A stretch of 64,000 bases of DNA, from contig NZ_JAVCAP010000001.1 in the NCBI RefSeq assembly GCF_030769565.1, positions 90,161 through 154,160 on the forward strand, written 5' to 3'. The DNA comes from Methylophilus aquaticus (GTDB lineage: Bacteria > Pseudomonadota > Gammaproteobacteria > Burkholderiales > Methylophilaceae). The notes under the pieces were generated by a model. The model was not told the origin of the DNA. It made no database searches and saw only the letters and a list, made by a program, of their open reading frames with translations. Positions within the stretch are counted from its first letter, which is position 1, and every line of letters begins with the position of its first letter. Shown here piece by piece: positions 16,108-24,821 of the stretch. Both the position numbers and the translations under genes were made by a program.

Positions 16108-17439
16108 TTAGAGGGACTCTAGAAACTTAAGTAGCAGGGCGCGCTCCTCTTTGCTCAAGTGGCGAAAGCGCTCTCGGGCAGTATTTGCTTCGCCGCCATG
16201 CCATAAAATAGCCTCAGTTAGGTTTCTGGCGCGGCCATCATGCAAAAAACCAGCATTGGCATGCACGGTCTTTGCCAGGCCTATGCCCCACAGCGGCGGC
16301 GTGCGCCATTCACTGCCATTGGCTGCAAAATCTGGCCGATGATCTGCCAGTCCTTCACCCATATCATGCAGCAACAGGTCAGTATAAGGGCTCAACTGGC
16401 GCTGCTTGCGTAGCGCCAGGCTGGGCTGCTGGTGCGCCTTTAATTGATCCGTATGGCATTCAATGCATTGCGCCTGTTTAAACAGGCTTGCACCACGCTG
16501 GGTTTCTGCACTGTGAGGCAACGGTGGTGGCACGTCCAAGGCGCTCAGGTAAAACTGGATCTGGTCTAATTGCTGCATTGTCAGTTCCGGTGTTGCATTG
16601 GTTTGTGCGAGGCAGGCGGCTTGTTGTGCGCTGCAGTTTTCTTGTGGAAACAGGCTGGATGTAATGCCTAAATCGCCATGAAAAGCGCTGGCAATCTGTT
16701 GCCGTAAATTGGGCACATTGGCTTTCCAGCCAAATTTGCCAAGCACGGTTTTCTGCTGTGCAATGTCCCACACCCGGTTGGGTCGGCCACTAATGCCTGC
16801 CGGTTTGCTGCGTTGGGCCTGCTGCAAAATCTCTTCATCGCTGATACTATCGAGCAAACCCAGGCCAAACACCGCAGGTGCAATGCGCGCAGATGTTTGC
16901 ACGGGCGCAAGTGGCCCATAAGCCAGTGCGCTGAACCGGATGTTAGGTCGACGCAGGGTGACAGTCTCGCCATCTGCAAACGTGACCAAGACCGGGATAT
17001 AGTCAATATCGGCAATGCCTTCACCAGCCACACCGGGAACACCAAACTCATTGAGCTGATCGCCATAGATTGGATGCGGCACGTGATTGTTTTGTGCGTC
17101 GGTCACGCTGAGCCGCACCAGCATGGTTTTCATCGACTGGTGAGGACCGTCGGGTGCAAAGCCGCGGCCATTGCCAGGATGGCAGGCCACACACGAAAAA
17201 CGGTTATAAAGCGGCCCCAGTCCGCTAAATTGGCTGTCTTCACTCCCTGGGGTCGTCCATACCTGGCTAAACAGCGTGCGCCCGGCCTGAAACGTGTTTA
17301 ATGCACTGGCCTCTAGGCTGGGTACAGGGTGGGTGTAGGCATCCGCAGTCCGCTGCGCGTGCGTGATGTTGGCTTCTTGCGCGTGCAGCCCCTGGCTGAG
17401 CAGGCAACATAGCAGCAAGCGCAGTACCATTACCAGCAT
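16108..17439 (-). CDS. Di-haem cytochrome c oxidoreductase (DHOR / DUF1111 family)
   Basis: This ~443-residue secreted c-type cytochrome has two CxxCH sites: CVACH in FSCVACHPGNGRG and CIECH in the second half. It shows DHOR-family segments such as GLGLLDSI and the C-terminal RTPPLWGIG...LHDGRA. The upstream frame opens at 17508, but that would overlap the preceding gene. ATG 17439 starts a normal signal peptide (LRLLLCCLLSQGLHA) 7 bases after the preceding stop. It is the third gene of a TonB receptor/solute-binding protein operon. Related proteins sit in iron-acquisition loci and could oxidise or reduce metal or thiols in the periplasm. The substrate is not established. Confidence 0.85.
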   Translation of the reverse strand: MLVMVLRLLLCCLLSQGLHAQEANITHAQRTADAYTHPVPSLEASALNTFQAGRTLFSQVWTTPGSEDSQFSGLGPLYNRFSCVACHPGNGRGFAPDGPHQSMKTMLVRLSVTDAQNNHVPHPIYGDQLNEFGVPGVAGEGIADIDYIPVLVTFADGETVTLRRPNIRFSALAYGPLAPVQTSARIAPAVFGLGLLDSISDEEILQQAQRSKPAGISGRPNRVWDIAQQKTVLGKFGWKANVPNLRQQIASAFHGDLGITSSLFPQENCSAQQAACLAQTNATPELTMQQLDQIQFYLSALDVPPPLPHSAETQRGASLFKQAQCIECHTDQLKAHQQPSLALRKQRQLSPYTDLLLHDMGEGLADHRPDFAANGSEWRTPPLWGIGLAKTVHANAGFLHDGRARNLTEAILWHGGEANTARERFRHLSKEERALLLKFLESL

Positions 17440-17446
17440 GGTCTGC

Positions 17447-18739
17447 TTATGGGCCCACCAGTAAGGCTTGCAGTGCATTCGCTGCTGCCTGGTAGCGTGC
17501 TTTGGCAAGCTCAGACCACTGCTTGGCTAAGGCTTCGCGTTCGCTGGCTTGAGTGGCTTGAAATGCAGCTACATGTTCTGCCGAGAATAAGGCTTGTTCC
17601 GTCAGCCATGGCTGCAGTAATTGTTGTTCAATTTCGCTGATTTTTCCTGCATCGCGCTTTAAATGGCGTGCAAAAGTGATATTCACAAACAGGGATTGCA
17701 GTAGCGCCTGGTGTTTCACCAGGCTGGCTTCAAAATAGGTGTTGAGTATATTCTGCGCAATCACATCACGTACAACGTCATCTTTGGGCATGGCGGCGGC
17801 GTAGGGGTCAAAGTAGCCTGCTGGCCGCTGCGCATATACCGCAGGGTCGACCGGCAATTTGCGAATATCTGGCGTGAACAATAACTGCTGTCCGGCAGAC
17901 GAGAGCGTGAATTGCGCAAATGCCTCAGCGGCCGCCTGGTGCGGTGCCTGTTGCAAAATGGCGACATGGGCTGGAGAGTAGGCGACGATGGGCGGGTAGC
18001 GATATTGCAACTGCGCCCCTTTGGCAATGGCCGACGCTGCAAAAAAATCCATGGTCAGGCCGACCATGGCGCGGCCGCTGGCGACTTCGTCGGTGATAAA
18101 GGTTGAGCCGCTCTCAATAAAACGCGCATTCAGCGTAACCTTGGTCAGCATGGCCCAGCCGTCTGCCCACGCTTGGCCGCGCAACATGGCATCAATCAGG
18201 CCCGTCGCAAAGCCAACCTTGCTTGGCAGCGGGAACGCAATTTGGCCCTGCAGTGCCGGGTTGGCAAGGTCTTGCCAGTCTTGTGGCTTACGCAGTTTCG
18301 CTTTCTCAAACGCAGACGGTGCAATCACCATGCCCAAGCCTGCGATTTCAGTCGCTGCATACAAGCCCTGCGGGTCATTGAGCAACGTGCCATGCAAGCT
18401 GGTTGGTGCATGTATCCATGCCGGGTCCAGTGTTTGCAATAAGCCTTGTTTGGCCAGTAAGCCAAAGTTCTGTCGTGACGGCGTCCAGTAAACATCAACC
18501 TCACCCGGATGCTGGTGAAGATAGCTTAAAGCGTCATTCGATTGCTTCCACAATACTTCAAGCCGGTAGTGTGGAAACTGTTGCTCAAAAGCGGCCTCAA
18601 ACTGTGAAATCATCTCCTGCGGGTAGCTGGTCATCACCACCAGTTTTTCGCTGGCAGTAGCAACTAGGCTGCCCAGCAGCAAGCCACTTGCCAGAAGTAG
18701 TTTTTTGAACCTGCTTACTAGGTCGTAGCTTTGTGTCAT
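17447..18739 (-). CDS. Periplasmic solute-binding protein (ABC-type, iron/metal-like)
   Basis: This ~430-residue exported binding protein has a signal peptide ending VATA|SEK. It then shows the family 1/iron-type SBP pattern: VVMTSYPQEM, EVDVYWTPSRQ, GLGMVIAPSAF, KVGFATG and the SGRAMVGLTMDF turn. A C-terminal extension of about 100 residues rich in Gln, Ala and Glu (probably helical) goes beyond the usual ~340-residue length. ATG 18739 lies 14 bases after the TonB receptor stop, and the upstream frame to 18784 would overlap that gene. No ABC permease or ATPase is adjacent, so it either uses a distant transporter or hands its ligand to another protein. Confidence 0.8.
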   Translation of the reverse strand: MTQSYDLVSRFKKLLLASGLLLGSLVATASEKLVVMTSYPQEMISQFEAAFEQQFPHYRLEVLWKQSNDALSYLHQHPGEVDVYWTPSRQNFGLLAKQGLLQTLDPAWIHAPTSLHGTLLNDPQGLYAATEIAGLGMVIAPSAFEKAKLRKPQDWQDLANPALQGQIAFPLPSKVGFATGLIDAMLRGQAWADGWAMLTKVTLNARFIESGSTFITDEVASGRAMVGLTMDFFAASAIAKGAQLQYRYPPIVAYSPAHVAILQQAPHQAAAEAFAQFTLSSAGQQLLFTPDIRKLPVDPAVYAQRPAGYFDPYAAAMPKDDVVRDVIAQNILNTYFEASLVKHQALLQSLFVNITFARHLKRDAGKISEIEQQLLQPWLTEQALFSAEHVAAFQATQASEREALAKQWSELAKARYQAAANALQALLVGP

Positions 18740-18753
18740 GGTGATGGGTCCGA

Positions 18754-20739
18754 TTAGAACAGGTAGCTCAGGTTGGTAAACCACATACGACCTGGGTTAG
18801 GGAAGCCAAAGTCCAAATAGTAGTTTTTATCTGTGAGGTTGTTCACGCCAACTTCTGCTGTCAGGTTGGTCACAGGCTGCCAGGCGGCTTTGAGGTTCAT
18901 GATGGTAAACCCATCAACTTTGGCCGTGTTGCTCACCCAGCGGCTGCTGTTGTATTCGGCAAAGCCAATAATGCGCACTGCATTTACAGGTGTCCAGGTC
19001 AGGTTGGTGGTGATCTTGGTTTCTGGCACACCGGTAATTTTAGTATCGTCTTTCAGGTTCTTGATATCCATATTAGTGATGTTGCCACCTAATTGCCATT
19101 GATCGCCCAACGCTGTATTTAGACTGAGCTCAACCCCGCGGATACGTACTTCGCCGACATTCTGGTTTTGGCATTTATTTGTTGTAGAGCAGGAAGCCGC
19201 TCCGTTCAGGTTCACACTTTGAATTTTGTCATCAATGTCATTCTGAAATATTGCTACTTGTGCAGTGGTGCCTGACCAAGGATTACCTTTATAGCCAATT
19301 TCGTAATTATGAGCTTTCTCTTTAGTCAAATTGGGGCTCTCGATGTAGCTCCCTAGGCGTAATGAGTAGCGATCTTTTAGCGTTGGTAATCGAGTTTTTT
19401 GAGCTGCACTGGCATAAAATGCGGTCGTATCGCTCCATTGGTAAGAAATAGCAGCTTGTGGATCATTCGCTTTTAATTTTTTTGCGGTGAAATTAAAACC
19501 TGTCTTATAAATTTTGTCTGGTTCGATTTCATGATGTGCAAATCCGAACGTTGCCGTTGTTTTAGAGCCAATTAATATTGCGTCTTCGACGGCCAGGGAG
19601 CGTAATGTGTCCTCAAATTTCTCACCGGTAACGCCTAAACGATCGAGGCTCTCATGTTTGTCAACCTTATATTCGGTAAACAGACGCAGCGTGTTATTTG
19701 GGATGCGAGTAGACTCTAACTCCACCATGCCGCCATTTGTCTTGTCATGATAAATACTCACACCAGTGACAATTGGGTTTGTCACCAATAATGTGCTGTA
19801 GGTATTGTTTGTGTAACCTTTTAAAGTGTTGTCAAACTGATCATTAAACAATCTTAGCTTAAGCGTTTCATGACCACTCACGGCAGTTTTGGATATAAAG
19901 TACAAACTTTCTTTATCCCACTGCGGCCATTTCCAAAAGCGAACCTGGCCGCCGCCGCTCGTATCGGTAATCGGTGGGTTACCTTTTTCACCGTCCTGCT
20001 TGTAGTAAGAAAGGGCATATTCATCAGTCTCATTGGGAGTAAGACCAAATTTCAGCGAAACTTTGCTATCTTGGTATTGTGAGTTGTCGCGTTGGCCGCC
20101 TTTTTCTGTTGTTGTCGGTTTGAAATCATCTGATAAGCGGAAACCATCACTATCACGATAACTGACGCCTGCTTGTGCATACCAGTTGCCCTGGTTTGTT
20201 CCAATATTAAAATTGGCTTCATGCGTGTTTTGTTGGCCATAACCAATACGTGCATCGCCTTCCAGCGCTTTGGTCGGCTTGCGTGAAACCAGGTTAATTG
20301 CGCCGCCAAGTGTGTTGGGGCCGAAGGAGACGGAACTGTAGCCTTTGGACACCTGAATCGCCGCCAGGTCCGAGGTGGTGAATCGGCCCATATCTACATA
20401 GCCGTCATAAGGCACATACACGGGAATCCCATCAATAAACAACGGTACTTGGCGGATATCGTAGCCACGCACAGAAATCATTTGCTCGTTACGGCTGTTG
20501 TTTGAAAGCGTGATACCGGGGAGCAGGTTTAATGCGGAACCGATGGTTTCGCGGTTAAATTTGCGCATGTCATTGATGAGCAAGGTGTCACTAATCACGC
20601 CTGCATTTTGATCTTTAGGTGCAGTTACGACAATTTCGCCCAAGGTGAAAATGTTGCTATCTTCTGCCAGCGCCTGAACACTGGAGCCTCCCAGCAGGCA
20701 TGCGATGATCCCTGCTATTTTTTGTTGTGAAGTTACCAC
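18754..20739 (-). CDS. TonB-dependent outer-membrane receptor
   Basis: This 661-residue receptor starts at GTG 20739 with GAGGA about 8 bases upstream. It has a signal peptide (VQALA|ED), the TonB-box-like LGEIVVTAP, a plug domain (about 40-160) with RGYDIRQVPLFIDGIPV, and a 22-strand-type barrel ending in the aromatic LSYLF. It would import a chelated metal or other large ligand using TonB energy. The barrel contains a small Cys pair (ASCSTTNKCQ). The co-transcribed binding protein and di-haem protein suggest metal uptake, most simply iron, but the ligand cannot be read from sequence. A 16-bp inverted repeat sits 41 bases before the start. Confidence 0.9.
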   Translation of the reverse strand: MVTSQQKIAGIIACLLGGSSVQALAEDSNIFTLGEIVVTAPKDQNAGVISDTLLINDMRKFNRETIGSALNLLPGITLSNNSRNEQMISVRGYDIRQVPLFIDGIPVYVPYDGYVDMGRFTTSDLAAIQVSKGYSSVSFGPNTLGGAINLVSRKPTKALEGDARIGYGQQNTHEANFNIGTNQGNWYAQAGVSYRDSDGFRLSDDFKPTTTEKGGQRDNSQYQDSKVSLKFGLTPNETDEYALSYYKQDGEKGNPPITDTSGGGQVRFWKWPQWDKESLYFISKTAVSGHETLKLRLFNDQFDNTLKGYTNNTYSTLLVTNPIVTGVSIYHDKTNGGMVELESTRIPNNTLRLFTEYKVDKHESLDRLGVTGEKFEDTLRSLAVEDAILIGSKTTATFGFAHHEIEPDKIYKTGFNFTAKKLKANDPQAAISYQWSDTTAFYASAAQKTRLPTLKDRYSLRLGSYIESPNLTKEKAHNYEIGYKGNPWSGTTAQVAIFQNDIDDKIQSVNLNGAASCSTTNKCQNQNVGEVRIRGVELSLNTALGDQWQLGGNITNMDIKNLKDDTKITGVPETKITTNLTWTPVNAVRIIGFAEYNSSRWVSNTAKVDGFTIMNLKAAWQPVTNLTAEVGVNNLTDKNYYLDFGFPNPGRMWFTNLSYLF

Positions 20740-20780
20740 GATGATTGTCCTCGCTTACCTGTAATATTTTTATAAGAAAT

Positions 20781-20816
20781 ACCTATCGATGTTCCCGATA
20801 GGGAACATCGATAGGT
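20781..20816. promoter_or_regulatory. Perfect 16-bp inverted repeat before the TonB receptor operon
   Basis: ACCTATCGATGTTCCC (20781-20796) and GGGAACATCGATAGGT (20801-20816) are exact inverted copies around GATA. No U-run follows on either side, so it is more probably an operator or transcript structure than a terminator. It lies 41 bases upstream of the receptor start codon. The identity of any binding protein is unknown. Confidence 0.75.
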
Positions 20817-20869
20817 AGGATGAATACTGATTTTCTTACCCTTAAATCGTCATGGATTTTAGCATCGTT

Positions 20870-20892
20870 ATATTCAATAGGGAATATCGATA
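20870..20892. promoter_or_regulatory. Second partial copy of the TonB-operon operator motif
   Basis: ATAGGGAATATCGATA (20877-20892) matches 15 of 16 bases of ATAGGGAACATCGATA in the strong inverted repeat (20798-20813), in the same orientation and 79 bases further upstream. It has its own short inverted repeat, ATATTC/GAATAT. A paired-site operator is a reasonable reading. The rest of the 438-base gap between the TonB receptor and the M48 gene shows no gene that I can support. Confidence 0.6.
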
Positions 20893-21177
20893 ATTGCTAA
20901 ATGTGAAATGGCTAATTAGGGATGCAGATGGCAAAAAGTTGATCACTGCGTTAAATTGACGGCAACACTAATAAAACTTAATTGATAAGCTATAAACGTG
21001 TGAAACAGTAGGTTGCTGTGCGATTTGAATACTACAAAACGATATAGGAGGCACCAACAAAAATAAAATTTATGTCAGTCAAATCAAGATTCAAATTAGC
21101 TAACTCGATAGTATGGGCAAGAGTTCAAGCACCCTCTAAATTTAAAAGTGATTCATATATAAAAGGAAATAGAAAAA

Positions 21178-22374
21178 ATGAACGAACTTGTTTATCCACG
21201 CGAACGTACGCTGGGCAAGATTACTCTAGTTCTGGGTCTTTTGGTCTGGATAGGTTTAATTGTCGGCACTTTTGGTGTTGCATTACTGATATTGGGCCTC
21301 AGTTTTTTACTTTATTTGTTTGCTCAATCAGCATTAATTGCTTACATCAAAGGGAATGGTGTTGAGCTAACAGAGGCGCAACTTCCTGATTTATATGCAC
21401 AGTTTGTGGCTTGTTGTGACCGATTGCAAATGGAGAGTCGACCAGAGGCATTCATACTCAATGGTAATGGTGGGCTTAATGCGTTTGCTACAAAGTTTTT
21501 GGGGACACAGTATGTTGTTTTGTTGTCCGACATCGTTGATGCCATGGAAAAGCATACTGATGGCGTGAAATTTTATATTGGGCACGAACTTGGTCATTTG
21601 CGTATGAAGCATTTGGGTGTTGGGCATCTTTTACGTTGGCCAGCACTATGGCTACCTTTAGTTGGTGCCGCGTATTCCCGTGCGCGTGAAAGCACTTGTG
21701 ATCGACATGGTTTAGCATGCAGTGAATCGCCTGAAAGTGCTACCCGTGCGCTTGTGGCATTATCTACCGGGCCAGATCGATGGAATCAATTAGATTTAGG
21801 GGCTTACCTTGGACAAGCTAAACACACATCTGGCTTTTGGATGTCATTTCATGAGTTAATTGCAGGCTATCCGTGGCTGACCAAGCGTGCGGTTCGTATC
21901 ATGAAGAGCGAAACAGAGGTTCCTAAACGTAATGGTTTTGCCTACCTGATAGCCTTATTCATACCATTTGCAGGTCGTTTAGGCGGTGGTTTTGGATTGC
22001 TTATTATGGTCTATATGATTGGTGTATTGGCTGCAATTGCTATTCCAGCTTACCAAGATTACACAGTCAAAGCTAAATTAAGTACCGTGGTCATTGAGTC
22101 TAAGAATGCACGAAGAGCATTAACTGAGTATTATCAAGCAAACCAAAAAACGCCTGAATCATTAGATATGCTCGGCATAAAATCACAGCAATCGGATGGC
22201 AGCCAGCTATCTATGAATCCAAATAATATGGAGCTGACTGTTCGCACCAAGCAAGGCCAACTCATCTTCAAACCTTCACTGGATGACCGCGGCAATGTGA
22301 TTTGGGGCTGCACAAATGGTGAAGGAATAAAACCAACTCAACTTCCACCTGCGTGTCACGGAGTATTAGAGTAG
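21178..22374 (+). CDS. M48-family metalloprotease fused to a pilin-like C-terminal domain
   Basis: This 398-residue protein starts at ATG 21178 with AAAGGA just upstream. It has two or more N-terminal TM helices (about 12-55), then an M48 peptidase domain: HELGH with zinc ligands His136 and His140, catalytic Glu137, and ESTCDRHGLACS carrying the third-ligand Glu region. A further TM segment (about 257-285) runs into IGVLAAIAIPAYQDYTVKAK, which is the mature N-terminal helix sequence of type IV pilins. It is followed by a globular tail with a Cys pair (WGC and PPAC) like a pilin D-loop. The prepilin cleavage motif (GFTLIE) is absent, so the pilin part is not processed normally. Function unknown. 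Confidence 0.85.
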   Translation: MNELVYPRERTLGKITLVLGLLVWIGLIVGTFGVALLILGLSFLLYLFAQSALIAYIKGNGVELTEAQLPDLYAQFVACCDRLQMESRPEAFILNGNGGLNAFATKFLGTQYVVLLSDIVDAMEKHTDGVKFYIGHELGHLRMKHLGVGHLLRWPALWLPLVGAAYSRARESTCDRHGLACSESPESATRALVALSTGPDRWNQLDLGAYLGQAKHTSGFWMSFHELIAGYPWLTKRAVRIMKSETEVPKRNGFAYLIALFIPFAGRLGGGFGLLIMVYMIGVLAAIAIPAYQDYTVKAKLSTVVIESKNARRALTEYYQANQKTPESLDMLGIKSQQSDGSQLSMNPNNMELTVRTKQGQLIFKPSLDDRGNVIWGCTNGEGIKPTQLPPACHGVLE

Positions 22375-22415
22375 TCATCAGTGTCTTGCATGAATATTGA
22401 ATAGGGGCAGATTGA

Positions 22416-22443
22416 AAAAGGGTGCACACAGATGCACCCTTTT
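22416..22443. terminator. Bidirectional terminator between the M48 and dadA genes
   Basis: An 11-bp perfect stem, AAAAGGGTGCA / TGCACCCTTTT, has a 6-base loop. It is A-rich on one side and T-rich on the other and lies between convergent stops, so it can end both transcripts. Confidence 0.85.
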
Positions 22444-22455
22444 AGATTTAATAGA

Positions 22456-23736
22456 TTAGATTTTTCTCAGATAACGAGAGAACTGTAAATCTTGTGCTTC
22501 TATTTCTGGTGTTTTATGCGCCATCAGGTCAGCTAATACTTGGCCCGAGCCGCACGCCATGGTCCAGCCCAGGGTGCCATGGCCAGTATTCAGCCACACG
22601 TTGGGGTAGCGGGCATCTGCCTGGCCAATGATGGGCGTGCCATCCGGCGTCATTGGGCGCAAGCCAGTCCAGAATAACGCTTGCGAGACATCACCTACAT
22701 GTGGGAACAAACCATTGAATACCATTTCCAGCGTCTCGCGGCGGCGCGGATTAAGCGTTAAATCAAAGCCTGCCAGTTCAGCCATGCCGCCAACGCGAAT
22801 GCGCTGGTCAAAGCGCGTGATGGCGACCTTGTAGGTTTCGTCCATGACCGTAGACAATGGAGCTGCATCAGGCTGGAGGATGGGGATGGTCAGCGAATAT
22901 CCCTTCACCGGATACACAGGCAGCTTGAGGCCCAATGCAAGAGCCAGCTGGCGTGAGTAGCTGCCCTGCGCAATCACGTACTGGTCTTCTTGCAGTGTCT
23001 CCATGCCCTGTGCAGTCGCTATCTCTACACCCAGTATCTTGTGGTGCTGCATGATAAGTCGCTGGATGCTGACGCCATGCCTGAATTGCACGCCTAATTT
23101 CTGTGCCATGGCTGCCAATTGTGTGGTGAATAGCTGGCAATCTCCGGTTTCATCACCCGGCAGGTACAAGCCACCAAGCAACTGCGCCTTAACGTGCGTA
23201 AGGGCGGGCTCAATACGCGTGCAGCCCTCAGGGTCCAGATGTTCAAATGGCACACCCATCCGGCTGAGAACAGCAATATCCTTGGCTTCAGCGGCGAGCT
23301 GTTTAGCGGTGCGGAACACTTGCAGCGTGCCGCGGCTGCGGGCCTCATACTGGATGCCGGTTTGGATGCGCAAGGCCCGCAAGCAGTCGCGACTGTATTC
23401 TGCCAGCCGAACCATGCGTGATTTATTAAGGCCGTAGCGGGCAGTGGAGCAGTTGCCTAAAAATTGTGCAATCCACTGACATTGCCACAAGCTAAAATCG
23501 GGACGGATACTGAGAGGCGCATGGCGTTGAAACAGCCACTTGAGCGCTTTGAGTGGCACATCCGGGCTTGCCCATGGCGCTGCATACCCCGGCGAGATCT
23601 GGCCTGCATTGGCAAAGCTGGTTTCGAGGCCAACGGCTGGCTGGCGGTCTATGACGGTGACATCAAAGCCTTTTAATGCCAGGTAATAGGCACTTGTGAC
23701 CCCAATCACACCAGAACCTAGCACCAACACACGCAT
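22456..23736 (-). CDS. dadA: D-amino acid dehydrogenase, small subunit type
   Basis: This 426-residue FAD-dependent oxidoreductase of the DadA/DAO type oxidises D-amino acids (classically D-alanine) to 2-oxo acids and passes electrons to the respiratory chain at the inner membrane. The N-terminal dinucleotide fold [20 protein letters not shown], then [30 protein letters not shown] and the C-terminal [15 protein letters not shown]...[11 protein letters not shown] are all typical, and the length is normal. No alanine racemase (dadX) is adjacent. It is single on the minus strand, ending at a bidirectional terminator. Confidence 0.92.
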   Translation of the reverse strand: MRVLVLGSGVIGVTSAYYLALKGFDVTVIDRQPAVGLETSFANAGQISPGYAAPWASPDVPLKALKWLFQRHAPLSIRPDFSLWQCQWIAQFLGNCSTARYGLNKSRMVRLAEYSRDCLRALRIQTGIQYEARSRGTLQVFRTAKQLAAEAKDIAVLSRMGVPFEHLDPEGCTRIEPALTHVKAQLLGGLYLPGDETGDCQLFTTQLAAMAQKLGVQFRHGVSIQRLIMQHHKILGVEIATAQGMETLQEDQYVIAQGSYSRQLALALGLKLPVYPVKGYSLTIPILQPDAAPLSTVMDETYKVAITRFDQRIRVGGMAELAGFDLTLNPRRRETLEMVFNGLFPHVGDVSQALFWTGLRPMTPDGTPIIGQADARYPNVWLNTGHGTLGWTMACGSGQVLADLMAHKTPEIEAQDLQFSRYLRKI

Positions 23737-23852
23737 GATGACACTCCTACGACTGCCGAAACGAGGTTATTTATGTTATTCAATATCTTGGTACTGAATG
23801 TACACGGATCAGTTGATCAATGTTGATTGCGCAGGATACGGATAGTTTCTGC

Positions 23853-24803
23853 TTAGGATGACTGTTTTTCCAACGCTTGCACCATCACCATGGCCGGGTC
23901 GCATGGCAGATCCCAGCCAGCTGATTGCGCTGCAATTTCCACCATGCCGGTCGGGCTGGTGACATTCACTTCGGTTAAATAGTCGCCAATCACATCCAGC
24001 CCGACTAGAAACAGGCCGTGTTGTTTGAGTGTTGGGCCTACCGTTGTAGCGATTTCAAGGTCGCGTGCGCTTAACGGTTGGGCGACACCTTTGCCGCCAG
24101 CCGCAAGGTTACCGCGCGTCTCGCCGGTTTTCGGGATGCGGGCGAGGGCATAGGGTAGCGGCTCACCGTTGATGATCAGGATGCGTTTATCCCCTTTGTT
24201 AATCTCGGAAATGTAACGCTGCACCATGATGGTTTGCTGTTCAAAGCGGGTCAGTGTTTCGAGGATGGCGTAGGTGTTAGGGTCATTTTTACGCAACCTG
24301 AAAATACCGCTGCCGCCCATGCCATCCAGTGGCTTGACGATGATGTCGTCATGCTCGGCCAAAAAGGCCAGTATTTTTTCCTGTTTGCTGGTGACGATAA
24401 AAGGCGGCGTGAATTGCGCAAAACGGGTCACCGATAATTTTTCGTTCCAGCCTCGAATAGACGCAGGGTCGTTGATGATGCGCGCACCTTGTTGTTGCGC
24501 CAGCTCCAGCAAATAGGTGCTATAGAGGTATTCGTTATCAAAAGGCGGGTCTTTGCGCATGAGCACCGCGTCAAAGCTGTGCGGGGCTTGCGTGGTTTTG
24601 TCGCCAGTTTTCCAATGGCTGTCTTCAGTAAAGACAAAGGTCTGGGCATCAACCTTGACAGTGTCGCGTTGCAGGTGCCAGTCGTGCTGTTCACACACAT
24701 AAAGTGTGTGGCCACGTGCCTGAGCGGCACGCATGATGGCAAGACTGGTATCTTTGTAGCTTTTGAGTGATGCCAGCGGATCAAGAATAAACAGCAGTTT
24801 CAT
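23853..24803 (-). CDS. gshB: Glutathione synthetase
   Basis: This ~316-residue ATP-grasp enzyme joins gamma-glutamylcysteine and glycine to make glutathione in the cytoplasm. Characteristic segments are LFILDPLASLKSYKDTS, DAVLMRKDPPFDNEYLY, IINDPASIRGWNEK, IIVKPLDGMGGSGIFRL and NVTSPTGMVEI. The second of two adjacent ATGs (24803) has the better spacing from GAGG. It lies 18 bases downstream of gshA, so both steps of glutathione synthesis are co-transcribed. Glutathione is also the acceptor in the glutathione-linked formaldehyde oxidation route used by some methylotrophs, and the pair may serve that as well as redox balance. Confidence 0.95.
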   Translation of the reverse strand: MKLLFILDPLASLKSYKDTSLAIMRAAQARGHTLYVCEQHDWHLQRDTVKVDAQTFVFTEDSHWKTGDKTTQAPHSFDAVLMRKDPPFDNEYLYSTYLLELAQQQGARIINDPASIRGWNEKLSVTRFAQFTPPFIVTSKQEKILAFLAEHDDIIVKPLDGMGGSGIFRLRKNDPNTYAILETLTRFEQQTIMVQRYISEINKGDKRILIINGEPLPYALARIPKTGETRGNLAAGGKGVAQPLSARDLEIATTVGPTLKQHGLFLVGLDVIGDYLTEVNVTSPTGMVEIAAQSAGWDLPCDPAMVMVQALEKQSS

Positions 24804-24821
24804 CATGCGCCTCGGATTGGG

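Noticed and set aside
20781-20816. Inverted repeat considered as a rho-independent terminator
   Set aside because: Neither strand has a T-run after the stem, and no gene ends just before it on either strand.
21072-21365. 97-codon frame before and within the M48 gene
   Set aside because: It overlaps the M48/pilin gene in another frame, its ribosome-like AGGAGG is too far away (about 22 bases), and the C-terminal part is a shadow of the M48 sequence.
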